From Rhodocyclaceae bacterium (GTDB lineage: Bacteria > Pseudomonadota > Gammaproteobacteria > Burkholderiales > Rhodocyclaceae), in the NCBI GenBank assembly GCA_020445785.1, contig JAGRFZ010000076.1, forward strand, positions 1 to 39,037: a stretch of 39,037 bases of DNA, given 5' to 3'. Positions 1 through 11,558 of the stretch are shown piece after piece (position 1 is the first letter of the stretch; each line of letters opens with the position of its first letter). The notes beneath the pieces were generated by a model. It saw only the letters and a list, made by a program, of their open reading frames with translations. It was not told the DNA's origin and searched no databases. A program made the position numbers and the translations under genes.

Positions 1-712
1 TCTGGTCGCCGGCCACCGGCAGCACTGCGGTGTGACGGATCGCTCCGCGCGTGAACACCGCGATGTCGGTGGTGCCGGCGCCGATGTCCACCAGGCAGAC
101 GCCGAGTTCCTTCTCGTCGTCGGACAGAGTCGCGTAGCTCGACGCCAGGGGCTGCAGGATCAGGTCCACCACTTCCAGGCCGCAGCGCCGCACGCACTTG
201 ATCACGTTCTGGGCGGCGGAGACGGCGCCAGTGACGATGTGCACCTTGGTCTCGAGTTTGACGCCGCTCATGCCGATCGGCTCGCGCACACCGTCCTGGC
301 CGTCGATGATGAATTCCTGGGTCAGGATGTGCAGGATCTGCTGGTCGGCCGGGATCGGCATCGCCCGCGCCACCTCGATCACGCGCTCGACATCGACCGG
401 GGTCACTTCGCGATCCTTGATCGCCACCATCCCGTTGGAGTTGAAACTGCGGATGTGGCTGCCGGCGATACCGGTGAACACGTCGCGGATCTTGCAGTCG
501 GCCATCACCTCGACTTCCTGGATGACCTTGGAGATCGTCTCCACCGTCGCCTCGATATTCACCACGACACCGCGCTTCAGGCCGTTGGTGCCTTGGGTGC
601 CGAGGCCGACCACGTCGAGGCTCCCGTCCGGCAGCGATTCGGCCACCAGGCAGGTGATCTTCGACGTGCCGATATCCAACCCGACAATCAGTTCCTTCTG
701 TTCCTTGCTCAT
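1..712 (-). CDS. ftsA: Cell division protein FtsA, N-terminal part (cut by window edge)
   Basis: FtsA is an actin-like ATPase that tethers FtsZ to the inner membrane and recruits the late divisome. The visible 237 codons begin [18 protein letters not shown], with the phosphate-1 loop of the actin/Hsp70 fold (DIGTSK), and run to the second phosphate loop region (LVDIGAGTTD), so about the first 55-60 percent of the protein is present; the C-terminal amphipathic helix lies outside. The ATG at 712-710 overlaps the ftsQ stop in an ATGA, which fixes the start and implies translational coupling. Next to ftsQ this is the usual distal part of the dcw cluster; ftsZ should follow just beyond base 1 but cannot be seen. 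Confidence 0.96.
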   Translation of the reverse strand, partial: MSKEQKELIVGLDIGTSKITCLVAESLPDGSLDVVGLGTQGTNGLKRGVVVNIEATVETISKVIQEVEVMADCKIRDVFTGIAGSHIRSFNSNGMVAIKDREVTPVDVERVIEVARAMPIPADQQILHILTQEFIIDGQDGVREPIGMSGVKLETKVHIVTGAVSAAQNVIKCVRRCGLEVVDLILQPLASSYATLSDDEKELGVCLVDIGAGTTDIAVFTRGAIRHTAVLPVAGDQ

Positions 713-1539
713 TTGCTGCCCTTTTCGGGCTTCTCCTGCCGCGCTGCGCGCAGCGCATATCCACCGGGGTAGCGCAGGTCCGCCACCGCCACTTCGATCT
801 CCGACCTCTCCCGAACACCGGGGAAGGTGGCCACAAAATCTCTCAGGCGCCGGTCGCTCGGCGCCGATTCCTGGTCCCTGCCGAGTTGGATCACGAGGCC
901 GCCCGACAGCTTGAGCTGCCACGCCTCGCGCGCCGACAGGGTGACGTCGGTCAGCGGGTCCTCGAGCGGCGCCACCGCCTCGACCAGAGCGCCGAAGCGG
1001 TTGAGGACGTAGGCGGCCGTGCCTTCGGGTCCGGACAGCTTCGGCATGGCGGCGTCGCTGGCGGCGACGAAGACCTCACCTTGCCGATTGACGAGGCGGG
1101 TCTCGCCGCTGCCGTCGGGACTCCAGTAGGCGACCGCGACATGCTCCTCGAGCCGCAATTCCAGACTGGCCGGCCAACGCCGCCGTACCTCGGCGCGTCG
1201 CACCCACGGCAGCTTCTCGAAGGTCTCCCGCACCCGGTCCAGATCCACCGTGAAAAAGCCACCGTCCACGGCGCTGCGCGCCGCGTATTCGAGCTGGGCC
1301 TCGGTAACCTGGGCCGGCGGAGTCAGCAGCACCAGTTCGTCGAGGGGAAACAGGGGCTGGCGCAGAAACCACGAGAAGGCGGCGTAGGCCAGCGCCGTCG
1401 ATCCGAACAGCAGGCAGACGTCGGCGATCAGGTTGAGCAGCGCCGGGTTGTGCCACAGGACGCTGCGACCACCATGGGCGCTGCGAGCCTGCTTGCGGGT
1501 CTTGGTGCCGGCGGCGCGCCGACTGCGGGCTTCAGCCAA
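709..1539 (-). CDS. ftsQ: Cell division protein FtsQ, probable TTG start
   Basis: FtsQ is a bitopic inner-membrane protein that links early and late divisome proteins (FtsB/FtsL partner). The chosen product is 276 aa: a basic cytoplasmic tail, one membrane segment near residues 34-58 ([11 protein letters not shown]...), a POTRA region around 65-135, then the periplasmic beta domain. No ATG lies at the 5' end. A TTG at 1578 would overlap ddlB by 47 bases with no obvious ribosome site. The TTG at 1539 sits six bases after a strong GAGGAGG and overlaps the ddlB stop by eight bases, so I prefer it. The gene ends in an ATGA overlap with ftsA. Confidence 0.92.
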   Translation of the reverse strand: MAEARSRRAAGTKTRKQARSAHGGRSVLWHNPALLNLIADVCLLFGSTALAYAAFSWFLRQPLFPLDELVLLTPPAQVTEAQLEYAARSAVDGGFFTVDLDRVRETFEKLPWVRRAEVRRRWPASLELRLEEHVAVAYWSPDGSGETRLVNRQGEVFVAASDAAMPKLSGPEGTAAYVLNRFGALVEAVAPLEDPLTDVTLSAREAWQLKLSGGLVIQLGRDQESAPSDRRLRDFVATFPGVRERSEIEVAVADLRYPGGYALRAARQEKPEKGSK

Positions 1540-2446
1540 CGCGGGCCTCCTCGAGAATACGCCGGCACAGGGCGCCAAAGGACAGGCCGGCGGCGCGTGC
1601 CGACATCGGCACCAGCGAATGGCTGGTCATGCCGGGGATGGTGTTCATCTCCAGCAACGTGAAGCTGCCGTCGCCCTTCAGGATCAGGTCCGCGCGCCCC
1701 CAGCCGCGGCAGCCGAGCACCCGGGCCGAGTGCAACACGACCTCGCGCATGCGGCGCTCGAGTTCCTCCGGCAGGCCGGCGGGACAGAAATACTGGGTGT
1801 CGTCGGTGAAGTACTTGTGTTGGTAATCGTAATTGCCGTCGGGCGCGACGATTCGCACCAGCGGCAGGGCCTCGTCGGCCAGGAAGGGTGCAGTGAGTTC
1901 TTCGCCCGCGACGAATTCTTCCGCCAGCACCAGACTGTCGTAGCGGGCGGCCAGCGCCCAGGCCGCCTCGAGGTCCTCGGCTCGGGTGACCTTGGTGGCA
2001 CCCATGCTGCTGCCTTCGTGCACCGGTTTGACGAAGATCGGCAGGCCGAGATCGGCGACCACTGCAGCCCAGTCGGAACGCTCGTCGAGAATCGCATAGC
2101 GGGGGGTGGGCAGGCCGACCGACTGCCACACCATCTTGGTGCGCCACTTGTCCATCGACAAGGCCGAGGCCATGACGCCGCTGCCCGTGTAGGGAATGCC
2201 CATCAGTTCGAGCGCGCCCTGCACCGTTCCGTCCTCTCCGCCCCGGCCGTGCAGAATCACGAACGCCCGATCGAAGCCATCCTGCTTCAGTTCGAACAGG
2301 TCACGTTCCGCGGGGTCGAAGGGATGCGCGTCGACCCCCTCGGCCAGCAGCGCGTCGAGCACCGCCCGACCGGACATCAGCGAGACGTCCCGCTCGGCCG
2401 ACGAGCCACCGAACAGCACCGCCACCTTGCCGAATCCTTGCGCCAT
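1532..2446 (-). CDS. ddlB: D-alanine--D-alanine ligase
   Basis: This ATP-grasp enzyme joins two D-alanines in the cytoplasm to make the dipeptide that MurF adds to UDP-MurNAc-tripeptide. The 304-aa product starts [22 protein letters not shown], matching the DdlB N-terminus (FGG.SAER.VS). It has the ATP-grasp stretches ([16 protein letters not shown], and [24 protein letters not shown] with the metal-binding E and N). A TTG at 2455 is also in frame, but the ATG at 2446 follows GGAGG by ten bases and fits family length better. It begins 5 bp after the murC stop and overlaps the ftsQ start. Confidence 0.95.
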   Translation of the reverse strand: MAQGFGKVAVLFGGSSAERDVSLMSGRAVLDALLAEGVDAHPFDPAERDLFELKQDGFDRAFVILHGRGGEDGTVQGALELMGIPYTGSGVMASALSMDKWRTKMVWQSVGLPTPRYAILDERSDWAAVVADLGLPIFVKPVHEGSSMGATKVTRAEDLEAAWALAARYDSLVLAEEFVAGEELTAPFLADEALPLVRIVAPDGNYDYQHKYFTDDTQYFCPAGLPEELERRMREVVLHSARVLGCRGWGRADLILKGDGSFTLLEMNTIPGMTSHSLVPMSARAAGLSFGALCRRILEEARVG

Positions 2447-2451
2447 TCCGC

Positions 2452-3842
<1,391 letters not shown>

Positions 3843-3846
<4 letters not shown>

Positions 3847-4913
3847 TGCCCGGGGTTCCTCACAATCGCCTCACAAGTGTCGGCGACGGCTTCGGCAGCG
3901 TCGGCTCGCGCCAAGGCCCGCGCCTTCTCCGCCATGTCCTGAAGTTGCGAACGGTCGAGACCCTCGAGCCGGGCCGCCAGCGATGCCGGATCGAGTTCGT
4001 CCTGGGGCAATAGCACTGCCGCGCCGCGATCGGCGAGGAAGCGCGCATTGCCGGTCTGATGGTCGTCCACCGCGTGGGGCAGGGGCACCAGCAGGCTGGC
4101 GACACCAGCGGCAGCCAGTTCGGCGACGGTCAAGGCGCCGGCACGGCACAGCACGACGTCGGCTTCGGCATAGCGGGCTGCCATGTCCTCGATGAACGGC
4201 AGCAACTCCCCATCGACCGCGGCCGCAGCATAGTGCCGACGCAGCTCGTCGATCTGCTGGCGACCGGCCTGATGGACCACTCGCGGGCGGCGGCCTTTCG
4301 GCAGGAGGGCGAGGGCGGCCGGTAGCGTCTCGTTGAGCACCCGGGCACCGAGACTGCCACCGACCACGAGCAGGCGCAGCGGCCCCGTCCGCCCGGCGAA
4401 GCGCTCGGCCGGCGGCGCCACCGCGGCAATCTCACGGCGCACCGGATTGCCCACCCAGCGTGCCTTCGACAGCACCTCGGGAAACCCGCTCAGGACTTCG
4501 TCGGCCACTCCGGCCAGCACCCGATTGGCGAGGCCGGCGACCGAATTCTGTTCGTGCAGCACGAGGGGGCGGCCGAGCGCCACCGCCATCATCCCGCCCG
4601 GGAAACTGACGTAGCCTCCCATGCCCAGCACCACGTCCGGCTCGAGACGCCGGATGTGGCCGATCGCCTGCCAGAAGGCGCGCAGCAGGTTCGCCGGCAA
4701 CAGCAACTTGCGCAGCACTCCCTTGCCCCGCAGCGCGGCAAATCGGATCCAGGCCATGTCGTAGCCACGCGCCGGCACCAGGCTCGCCTCCATGCCGTCC
4801 GGGTTGCCCATCCAGGCGATCTTCCAGCCCCGCTCGCCGAGGACCTCCGCGACTGCGAGTCCGGGATAGATATGGCCGCCGGTACCGCCCGCCATGACCA
4901 GCAGCGTCTTCAT
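3843..4913 (-). CDS. murG: UDP-N-acetylglucosamine--lipid I GlcNAc transferase
   Basis: MurG converts lipid I to lipid II at the cytoplasmic face of the inner membrane. The 356-aa product begins [20 protein letters not shown], containing the diagnostic glycine-rich GGTGGHIYP loop. It also has [11 protein letters not shown] and [12 protein letters not shown] in the acceptor domain, and VVGGSLGA plus a C-terminal donor site ([15 protein letters not shown]). The frame stays open far upstream, but family length and the ATGA overlap with ftsW at 4910-4913 set the start. This is a GT28-type glycosyltransferase of normal size. Confidence 0.97.
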
Positions 4914-6136
4914 GAGCGGCCCCTCATGATCTGGCGGTTCTCCCAATCGATGCGCAACAGCACCGCCAGCGCGATGCAGTTGGCGAGAATGCCGGAACCG
5001 CCGAAACTCATCAGCGGCAGGGTCAAGCCCTTGGTCGGCAGCAGGCCGGTGTTGACCCCCATGTTGATGAAGGACTGGACGCCGATCCACAGGCCGATGC
5101 CCTGCGCCACCAGGCCGGCAAAGAATCGCTCCAGGGTGATCGCCTGGCGTCCGATCGCGAAGGCACGTTGCACCACCAGCGCGAACAGCACGACCACCGT
5201 CAGCACACCGGCGAAGCCGAGTTCCTCCGCAATCACTGCCAGCAGGAAATCGGTATGGGCCTCGGGCAGGTAGAAGAGCTTTTCGACGCTGGCACCGAGG
5301 CCGACGCCGAACCATTCGCCGCGACCGAAGGCGATCAGCGCATGGGATAGCTGATAGCCATTGCCGAAGGGGTCGCGCCACGGATCCATGAAGCCGAGAA
5401 TGCGGTCGCGACGATAGGGTGACCACCAGATCAGCAGCATGAAGCCGATCACCGCCACCACCAGCAGCAGCACGAAGATGCGCACGTTGATGCCGCCCAG
5501 GAACAGGATGCCGAAGGCGATTGCGGTGATGACGACGAAGGCGCCGAAGTCCGGCTCGCGCAGCAGCAGCGCGCCGACGAACAGGATCACCGCGGCCATC
5601 GGCAGAAAGGCCCGCCGAAGGCTCGACATGTGGGGCAGCTTGCGCACGGTGTAGTCGGCAGCGTAGAGGGCCACGAACAGCTTCATCAACTCCGACGGCT
5701 GCAGACTGACCGGGCCGAGCGGCAGCCAGCGGCGTGCGCCATTGACCTCGCGGCCGATGTTCGGGATCAGCACCACCACCAGCAACAGCACGCCGATGGC
5801 GAACAGCCAGGGTGCGCTCTGTTGCCAGATCCGCACGGGCAGTTGGAAGGCCAGCGTTCCGGCCACCACGCCGATCATCATGAAGATGGCGTGGCGAACG
5901 AGGAAATAGGTCGAGCGGTGGCCGGTGAACGCACTGCCCTCGGACATTGCGATCGACGATGAATAGACCATCACCAGCCCGAGCAGCAGCAAGGCCATGG
6001 CCGACCAGATCAGCACCAGATCGAGCTCTGCCGGCGGCTTGCCGGGCCGGGTCAGCCGACCGACCGCGCGAGACGTCGCGACGCTGCTCGTTTCGCTGGC
6101 GCCGGCGCCGAGGCCGAGGGGAAGAACGAGCTTCAT
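4910..6136 (-). CDS. ftsW: Septal peptidoglycan glycosyltransferase FtsW
   Basis: FtsW is the SEDS-family polymerase that makes septal glycan strands from lipid II together with FtsI. The 408-aa product has a cytoplasmic lead of about 40 residues and then roughly ten hydrophobic segments, beginning at [26 protein letters not shown] landmarks include [29 protein letters not shown] and the C-terminal [17 protein letters not shown]. The ATG at 6136 overlaps the murD stop as ATGA, and the end overlaps murG the same way. RodA is unlikely given the position inside the dcw cluster. Confidence 0.96.
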   Translation of the reverse strand: MKLVLPLGLGAGASETSSVATSRAVGRLTRPGKPPAELDLVLIWSAMALLLLGLVMVYSSSIAMSEGSAFTGHRSTYFLVRHAIFMMIGVVAGTLAFQLPVRIWQQSAPWLFAIGVLLLVVVLIPNIGREVNGARRWLPLGPVSLQPSELMKLFVALYAADYTVRKLPHMSSLRRAFLPMAAVILFVGALLLREPDFGAFVVITAIAFGILFLGGINVRIFVLLLVVAVIGFMLLIWWSPYRRDRILGFMDPWRDPFGNGYQLSHALIAFGRGEWFGVGLGASVEKLFYLPEAHTDFLLAVIAEELGFAGVLTVVVLFALVVQRAFAIGRQAITLERFFAGLVAQGIGLWIGVQSFINMGVNTGLLPTKGLTLPLMSFGGSGILANCIALAVLLRIDWENRQIMRGRS

Positions 6137-7530
6137 AGCGCCCGCACCCCCGACAGCCTGTGCACTGCGGCGACGAAGACCTCCGCCCGGTGCGCGTAGT
6201 CGCGGAACATGTCGAAGCTGGCGCAGGCCGGCGACAACAGCACGGCATCGCCGCTCTGTGCGGCTTCGTGGGCTTGGTGAACGGCGACTTCCAGGCTCGG
6301 TGCGCGCACCAGGGGCACGCCGCAGCCGTCGAGGGCACGTTCGATCAACGGCGCGTCGCGCCCGATCAACACCACGGCGCGCCCGTGCCGGGCCAGCGCC
6401 GGCGCCAGCGGCGCAAAGTCCTGGCCCTTGCCCTCGCCGCCGGCGATCAGCACGACCGACCGCCGCAGGCCCTCGATCGCCGCCAGCGTCGCCCCCACGT
6501 TGGTACCCTTGGAATCGTCGTAATAGGTCACGCCGTCGTCGCGCCGGGCCACCGGTTGAACGCGGTGGGGCAAACCTTCGAAGCCACACAAGGCGTCGAT
6601 CAGGGGCGCCCAGGGCAAGTCGATGGCGCGGCACAGCGCCAGCGCCGCGAGCGCATTGGCGAGATTGTGGGTGCCCGCCAGACGCAGGCGATCGGCCGCG
6701 ACGGGCGCCTGGCTCGGCAGAACCAGCGACAAGCGATCGCCTTCGCCTTCGAGCCCGTAGTCGGTGTCCCCCGGTCGATCACAGCCGAAGCTGACACACT
6801 CGCGCCCGGCACGACGCATCGCCATCACGCGCGGGTCGTCGCGATTGAGCACCATGCAGCCCGATCCGTCGAAGATCCGGGACTTGGTGGCCGCGTAGGC
6901 GCCGATGTCGCTGTAACGATCGAGGTGATCGTCGCTGATGTTGAGCACCACCGCGGCGTCTGGGGCGAGACCCTGCATGGTCTCGATCTGGAAACTCGAC
7001 AGCTCGAGCACCCACACCTCGGGCAGCCCCTCACCGCGATCGAGCGCCGCTCGCAGCGCATCCAGTGCGGTCGGGCCGATGTTGCCGGCGACGGCGGTAC
7101 GACGCCCGGCGGCGCGACACATCTCGCCGGCCAACGCCGTTGTCGTCGTCTTGCCGTTGGTGCCGGTGATCGCGAGGATCCGTGACTGGTCGCGCGCGCC
7201 GAGGTCTTCCAGCGCCTGCGCCAGCAGGCTCATTTCGCCGGTGACCACGATGCCGCGACTGCGGGCCTCGGCCACCAAGGCCATGCGCGGGTCGAGACCC
7301 GGGCTGATCGCGATGGTCTCGATGCCATCGAGCAGACTCGGGGCAAAGGGGCCGAACGCGGTCCGTGCGGCGAGCTGCTCGCGCCGAAGATCGTCGGCAC
7401 CGGGAGGCGTCGGGCGGCTGTCGGCGACAGTCAGGCGAGCGCCGGCGCGCGCCAGCCAGCGCGCCATCGCGAGGCCGGATTGACCGAGCCCGAGCACCAG
7501 AACCGACTTGTCTTGCCAGCGTCCCTTCAT
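6133..7530 (-). CDS. murD: UDP-N-acetylmuramoyl-L-alanine--D-glutamate ligase
   Basis: MurD adds D-glutamate to UDP-MurNAc-L-Ala in the cytoplasm. The 465-aa product has an N-terminal Rossmann-like domain ([16 protein letters not shown], residues about 10-25), the P-loop [11 protein letters not shown], the central LELSSFQIE and [10 protein letters not shown], and a C-terminal [13 protein letters not shown] with the family's DSKGTN. Length is normal or slightly above the E. coli enzyme. It starts only 3 bases after the mraY stop and overlaps ftsW, so it is clearly cotranscribed. Confidence 0.97.
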   Translation of the reverse strand: MKGRWQDKSVLVLGLGQSGLAMARWLARAGARLTVADSRPTPPGADDLRREQLAARTAFGPFAPSLLDGIETIAISPGLDPRMALVAEARSRGIVVTGEMSLLAQALEDLGARDQSRILAITGTNGKTTTTALAGEMCRAAGRRTAVAGNIGPTALDALRAALDRGEGLPEVWVLELSSFQIETMQGLAPDAAVVLNISDDHLDRYSDIGAYAATKSRIFDGSGCMVLNRDDPRVMAMRRAGRECVSFGCDRPGDTDYGLEGEGDRLSLVLPSQAPVAADRLRLAGTHNLANALAALALCRAIDLPWAPLIDALCGFEGLPHRVQPVARRDDGVTYYDDSKGTNVGATLAAIEGLRRSVVLIAGGEGKGQDFAPLAPALARHGRAVVLIGRDAPLIERALDGCGVPLVRAPSLEVAVHQAHEAAQSGDAVLLSPACASFDMFRDYAHRAEVFVAAVHRLSGVRAL

Positions 7531-7533
7531 CGT

Positions 7534-8622
7534 CTACCTGAGCTTCAGCGTGGACAGCCCGAACAGCACGAGCATGATCGTGATGATCCAGAAGCGGACC
7601 ACCACCTGGGTTTCCTTCCAGCCCCCCAGTTCGTAGTGATGGTGGAGCGGAGCCATGCGGAAGATGCGGCGCCCTCCGGTGACGCGGAAATACAGCACCT
7701 GGACCATCACCGACAGCGCTTCGGCGACGAACAGGCCGCCCATGATGAACAGCACGATCTCCTGGCGAACGATCACCGCGACGGTCCCCATCGCCGCCCC
7801 CAGCGCGAGGGCACCGACGTCTCCCATGAAGACTTCCGCCGGATAGGCGTTGAACCACAGGAAGCCGAGACCGGCGCCGCACATCGCACCGCAGAACACC
7901 GCCAATTCGCCCGCGCCGGCGATGTAGGGCAAACCCAGGTATTTGGAAAAGCCGGCGTGGCCGGCGACGTAGGCGAACACGGCGAGCGCCGCCGAAACCA
8001 TCACGGTCGGCATGATCGCGAGGCCGTCGAGGCCGTCGGTGAGGTTGACCGAGTGGCTGGTGCCGTTGATCACGAAATAGGACAGCACGACGAAGCCGAA
8101 GGCGCCGAGCGGGTAGGCCACCGACTTGAAGAAGGGTACGATCAGTTCCAGTTGCGCCGGCTCGGAAGCGGTGAGGCCGAGGTAGGCTGCGGCGCCGGCC
8201 GCGATCAGCGAGGTCCAGAGGTACTTCCAGCGACTGGCGAGGCCACTCGGGTCGCGATGCACGACCTTCTTCCAGTCGTCGATCCAGCCGACCGTGCCGA
8301 AACCCAGGGTCACTACCAGCACCGTCCACATGTAGCGGTTGCCGAGATCGCCCCACAGCAGCATCGTGATCGCGATCGCGATCAAGATCAGGGCGCCGCC
8401 CATGGTCGGCGTGCCCGCCTTGGTCAGATGCGATTTGGGGCCGTCGTCGCGCACTGCCTGCCCGATCTTCTTGGCCGCCAACCAGCGGATCACCGCCGGC
8501 CCGAAGATGAAGGAGATCACCAGCGCGGTCAGGGCGGCCAGCACCGTGCGCAGCGTGATATAGCCGAACACGTTGAAGGTCCTGATGTCCTGCCCCAGCC
8601 AGTTGGCGAGTTCCAACAGCAT
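7534..8622 (-). CDS. mraY: Phospho-MurNAc-pentapeptide translocase (lipid I synthase)
   Basis: MraY transfers phospho-MurNAc-pentapeptide to undecaprenyl phosphate, forming lipid I in the inner membrane. The 362-aa product has about ten hydrophobic segments, the signature [13 protein letters not shown] near residue 70, the catalytic Asp-rich [19 protein letters not shown], and the C-terminal [15 protein letters not shown]. The ATG at 8622 follows GGAAGAG. It lies 51 bp downstream of murF, one of the few real gaps in this operon. Confidence 0.97.
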   Translation of the reverse strand: MLLELANWLGQDIRTFNVFGYITLRTVLAALTALVISFIFGPAVIRWLAAKKIGQAVRDDGPKSHLTKAGTPTMGGALILIAIAITMLLWGDLGNRYMWTVLVVTLGFGTVGWIDDWKKVVHRDPSGLASRWKYLWTSLIAAGAAAYLGLTASEPAQLELIVPFFKSVAYPLGAFGFVVLSYFVINGTSHSVNLTDGLDGLAIMPTVMVSAALAVFAYVAGHAGFSKYLGLPYIAGAGELAVFCGAMCGAGLGFLWFNAYPAEVFMGDVGALALGAAMGTVAVIVRQEIVLFIMGGLFVAEALSVMVQVLYFRVTGGRRIFRMAPLHHHYELGGWKETQVVVRFWIITIMLVLFGLSTLKLR

Positions 8623-8673
8623 TTGCTCTTCCGCTCTCCCTGGTCGCCCCGCACGGCGCGACCCGAATGTCCG

Positions 8674-10059
8674 TCAGGTCTTCGGCACCACGATGCCGTC
8701 CACCACCCGCTCCATGCGCATGAAGCGCGACCCCTTCACCAGCACCACGGTGTCCGCGTCCATGGACCTGCGCAAGGCACTGACGAGGTCTTCGCGGCGG
8801 CCGAAATGGCGACCTCCCTCACCAAAATTGCGTGCCGCGACCTCGCTCATCTCACCCAGCGCGAAAAGCTGGTCGACGCCCTCGCTCTTGGCATAGCCGC
8901 CGACTTCGTCGTGCAACTGGGCACTGTTGGGGCCGACCTCGCCCATGTCGCCCAGCACCAGGATCGTGCGCCCCGGGGTCGCGGCAAGGACGTCGATGCC
9001 GGCCATCACCGAGTCCGGATTGGCGTTGTAGCTGTCGTCGATGACCACCGCGCCGTTGATGCCGGCCTTGCGCTCCAGCCGCCCCTTGGTACCGGTGTAG
9101 GCTTCGAGCCCGCGGCGGATCGCCTCCACGCTGGCGCCGGCGGCGAGGGTCGCGGCGGTCGCAGCCAGCGCGTTGGAGACGTTGTGGCGTCCCGGCACCG
9201 GCAACTCGAAGGCGAACGCACCGGCGGGAGTTTGCACCGACAGGTCCGAGCCCTGCCCTTTCAGGATGTAAGTCGCCCGAACGTCGGCCGCCTGATCGAT
9301 GCCGAACTCGCGCCGCGCCGAGGCCCCGCTCTGGCGGCGCCACAGTTCCGCATGGGGATCGTCGGCATTGATCACCGCCGTCCCCGTCCGGGTCAGGCCA
9401 CCGTAGATCGCACCCTTCTCCTGCGCCACCGCGTCGAGGCCGCCCATGCCCTCGAGATGGGCCCGGTGGGCATTGGTGACGACGGCCACCGTCGGTGCGG
9501 CAATCGAGGACAGCCGGGCGATTTCGCCGGGCCGGTTCATGCCCATCTCGATCACCGCGAACCGGTGCTCGGGCGCCAGCTTGAGCACCGTCAGCGGCAG
9601 CCCGATGTCGTTGTTGAGATTACCCTCGGTGGCAAGCACCGAAACGCCGGGCTCGGCGCCGTCGAGGGCCGCCTGGGCCCGCAGGATGGCGCCACACATC
9701 TCCTTTACGGTGGTCTTGCCGTTGCTGCCCGTAACCCCGATCAACGGGATCGAAAATCGCGACCGCCAAGCACTGGCGATGTCGCCGAGGGCGATGCGCG
9801 TATCCTCCGCTACCACCAACGGCGAGGTGGCGGCGGGCTGCACGGCATCGAACCAGCGCCGATCCACGAGGGCCGCCGCGGCCCCACGGGAAAACGCGGC
9901 GTCGATGAATTCGTGCCCGTCGAAATTGTCGCCGCGCAAGGCCACGAACAACTCGCCGGCAGCAATCGTACGGCTGTCGGTGGCGACCCCGTCGCACCAA
10001 GCCTCGGCCGTGGCGCGCCCGGCGCAGGCCTCGGCCGCAAACGACAGTTGGGCCTTCAT
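8674..10059 (-). CDS. murF: UDP-MurNAc-tripeptide--D-alanyl-D-alanine ligase
   Basis: MurF adds the D-Ala-D-Ala dipeptide made by DdlB. The 461-aa product begins MKAQLSFAAEACAGRA, with the MurE/F N-terminal motif DGVATDSRTIAAGELFVAL, the P-loop GSNGKTTVKEM, the central NAHRAHLEGMGG and the C-terminal DDSYNANPDS. The frame is open far upstream, but the ATG at 10059 sits in the ATGA overlap with murE and matches the family N-terminus. The product ends GIVVPKT. Confidence 0.96.
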   Translation of the reverse strand: MKAQLSFAAEACAGRATAEAWCDGVATDSRTIAAGELFVALRGDNFDGHEFIDAAFSRGAAAALVDRRWFDAVQPAATSPLVVAEDTRIALGDIASAWRSRFSIPLIGVTGSNGKTTVKEMCGAILRAQAALDGAEPGVSVLATEGNLNNDIGLPLTVLKLAPEHRFAVIEMGMNRPGEIARLSSIAAPTVAVVTNAHRAHLEGMGGLDAVAQEKGAIYGGLTRTGTAVINADDPHAELWRRQSGASARREFGIDQAADVRATYILKGQGSDLSVQTPAGAFAFELPVPGRHNVSNALAATAATLAAGASVEAIRRGLEAYTGTKGRLERKAGINGAVVIDDSYNANPDSVMAGIDVLAATPGRTILVLGDMGEVGPNSAQLHDEVGGYAKSEGVDQLFALGEMSEVAARNFGEGGRHFGRREDLVSALRRSMDADTVVLVKGSRFMRMERVVDGIVVPKT

Positions 10060-11558
10060 GCCGGCCTCCCGCGCATGCGCCAGGCGGACAGGGCACCGCG
10101 CGCCTGCTCGATATCGGAGTAGGGCCGGCGTACGCCTTCGACCTCCTGGTAGTTTTCGTGCCCCTTGCCGGCCAACACCACGACGTCGTCGGCGGCGGCC
10201 CCGAGCAAGGCCTGGAGGATGGCCTCTGCGCGGTCGGCGATACGTTCGGCCTGGGGCGCGCCGGCGGCGATGTCGGCCAGAATCGACGCCGGGTCTTCGC
10301 CGCGCGGATTGTCGCTGGTCAGGATCACCCGGTCTGCCAAGCGTGCTGCCACTTCCCCCATCATCGGTCGCTTGCCGGCGTCGCGGTCGCCGCCGCAGCC
10401 GAAGACGCAGACCAGCCGACCCTCCCGCGTCTCGGCGGTCGCTCGCGTGGCGCCCAGGACCTGGGTCAGCGCGTCCGGCGTGTGGGCATAGTCGACCACG
10501 ACCAGGGGCTCGGCGACGCCGCCGAAGAGCTGCATCCGCCCCTCCGGCGCCCGCAGATGGCCGACCACCCGTGCCGCCTCGTCCACAGCGACACCGCGGG
10601 CCAGCAGGCTGCCGATCACCGCCAGCATGTTCGAGACGTTGAACGAACCGATACTCTCCGGGCTCATCGGCAGTCGGCTGCCCTGCCAGCAGAGCTGGAA
10701 CTGCTGGCCGGCGATGGTGTTTCTCATGTCGTCGGCCAACAGAAACTCGGCGCCCGGCAATTGCGACGGTCGCGCCCGGTCGAGGCCATAGGCAATCACC
10801 CGAACGCCGCGATCGATCAGCTTGTGTGCCTGCTCGCGACCGAAGGGATCGTCGGCATTGACCACGGCCGCAAGAATGCCGTCGGCATCGAACAGGCGCG
10901 CCTTGGCCTGCGCATAGCGCGCCATGTCGCCGTGGTAGTCGAGGTGGTCGCGAGTCAGATTGGTGAGGACTGCCAAGTCGAAGCGCACGCCATTGACGCG
11001 CCCTTGGTCGAGGCCGATCGACGACACTTCCATCGCGGCCGAGTCCGCCCCCGCCCGCACGAAGCGATCGAGCTGGCGATGGACGTCCACCGCGTCCGGG
11101 GTGGTATGCATTCCGGCTTCGAGGGCACCCGGAAAACCACAGCCCAGCGTACCGATGATGCCGCAACGACCGCCCAGTTCCTGGGTCGCTCGGGCGAGCC
11201 ACTGGCTGACCGTGGTCTTGCCGTTGGTCCCGGTGACGCCGGCAACCCGCAAGCGGCGGCTCGGCGCGCCGAAGATCCGGTCGGCGAGATCGCCGACTTC
11301 GTCGCGCAAGCCCTGCACTGCCAGATTCGGCAATTCGATACCCGCCGGCCATTCTCCGCCTTCGGCTTCCCACAGCACTGCCGCGGCACCACGTGCGGCC
11401 GCATCGCCGATGAAGCGGCGGCCGTCGTTTCGAAAGCCGGGAAAGGCCACGAACAGGTCGCCCGCCGCGACCGACCGGGAGTCGGCACAGATGCCGCTCG
11501 GCCGGACCCCGAGTTCCTCGAGCCGCCGGATCAGGTGCTGGGCGCGCTCGCTGGTCAC
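10056..11558 (-). CDS. murE: UDP-MurNAc-L-Ala-D-Glu--2,6-diaminopimelate ligase, GTG start
   Basis: MurE adds the third residue of the stem peptide. The 500-aa product has the N-terminal CADSRSVAAGDLFVAFPG, the P-loop GTNGKTTVSQW, the central TNLTRDHLDYHG and the C-terminal TSDNPRGEDP; the DNPR motif marks specificity for meso-diaminopimelate rather than lysine, consistent with a Gram-negative wall. No ATG is suitable: the GTG at 11558, five bases after GGAG, overlaps the ftsI stop, and the family N-terminus agrees. murE and murF are separate genes with an ATGA overlap. Confidence 0.95.
   Translation of the reverse strand: MTSERAQHLIRRLEELGVRPSGICADSRSVAAGDLFVAFPGFRNDGRRFIGDAAARGAAAVLWEAEGGEWPAGIELPNLAVQGLRDEVGDLADRIFGAPSRRLRVAGVTGTNGKTTVSQWLARATQELGGRCGIIGTLGCGFPGALEAGMHTTPDAVDVHRQLDRFVRAGADSAAMEVSSIGLDQGRVNGVRFDLAVLTNLTRDHLDYHGDMARYAQAKARLFDADGILAAVVNADDPFGREQAHKLIDRGVRVIAYGLDRARPSQLPGAEFLLADDMRNTIAGQQFQLCWQGSRLPMSPESIGSFNVSNMLAVIGSLLARGVAVDEAARVVGHLRAPEGRMQLFGGVAEPLVVVDYAHTPDALTQVLGATRATAETREGRLVCVFGCGGDRDAGKRPMMGEVAARLADRVILTSDNPRGEDPASILADIAAGAPQAERIADRAEAILQALLGAAADDVVVLAGKGHENYQEVEGVRRPYSDIEQARGALSAWRMRGRPA

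Noticed and set aside
7480..10122. An 880-codon plus-strand open frame opposite mraY and murF
   Set aside because: High-GC antisense shadow: its composition is rich in His, Arg, Asp and Gly with no recognisable domain, and it lies fully over two well-supported genes.
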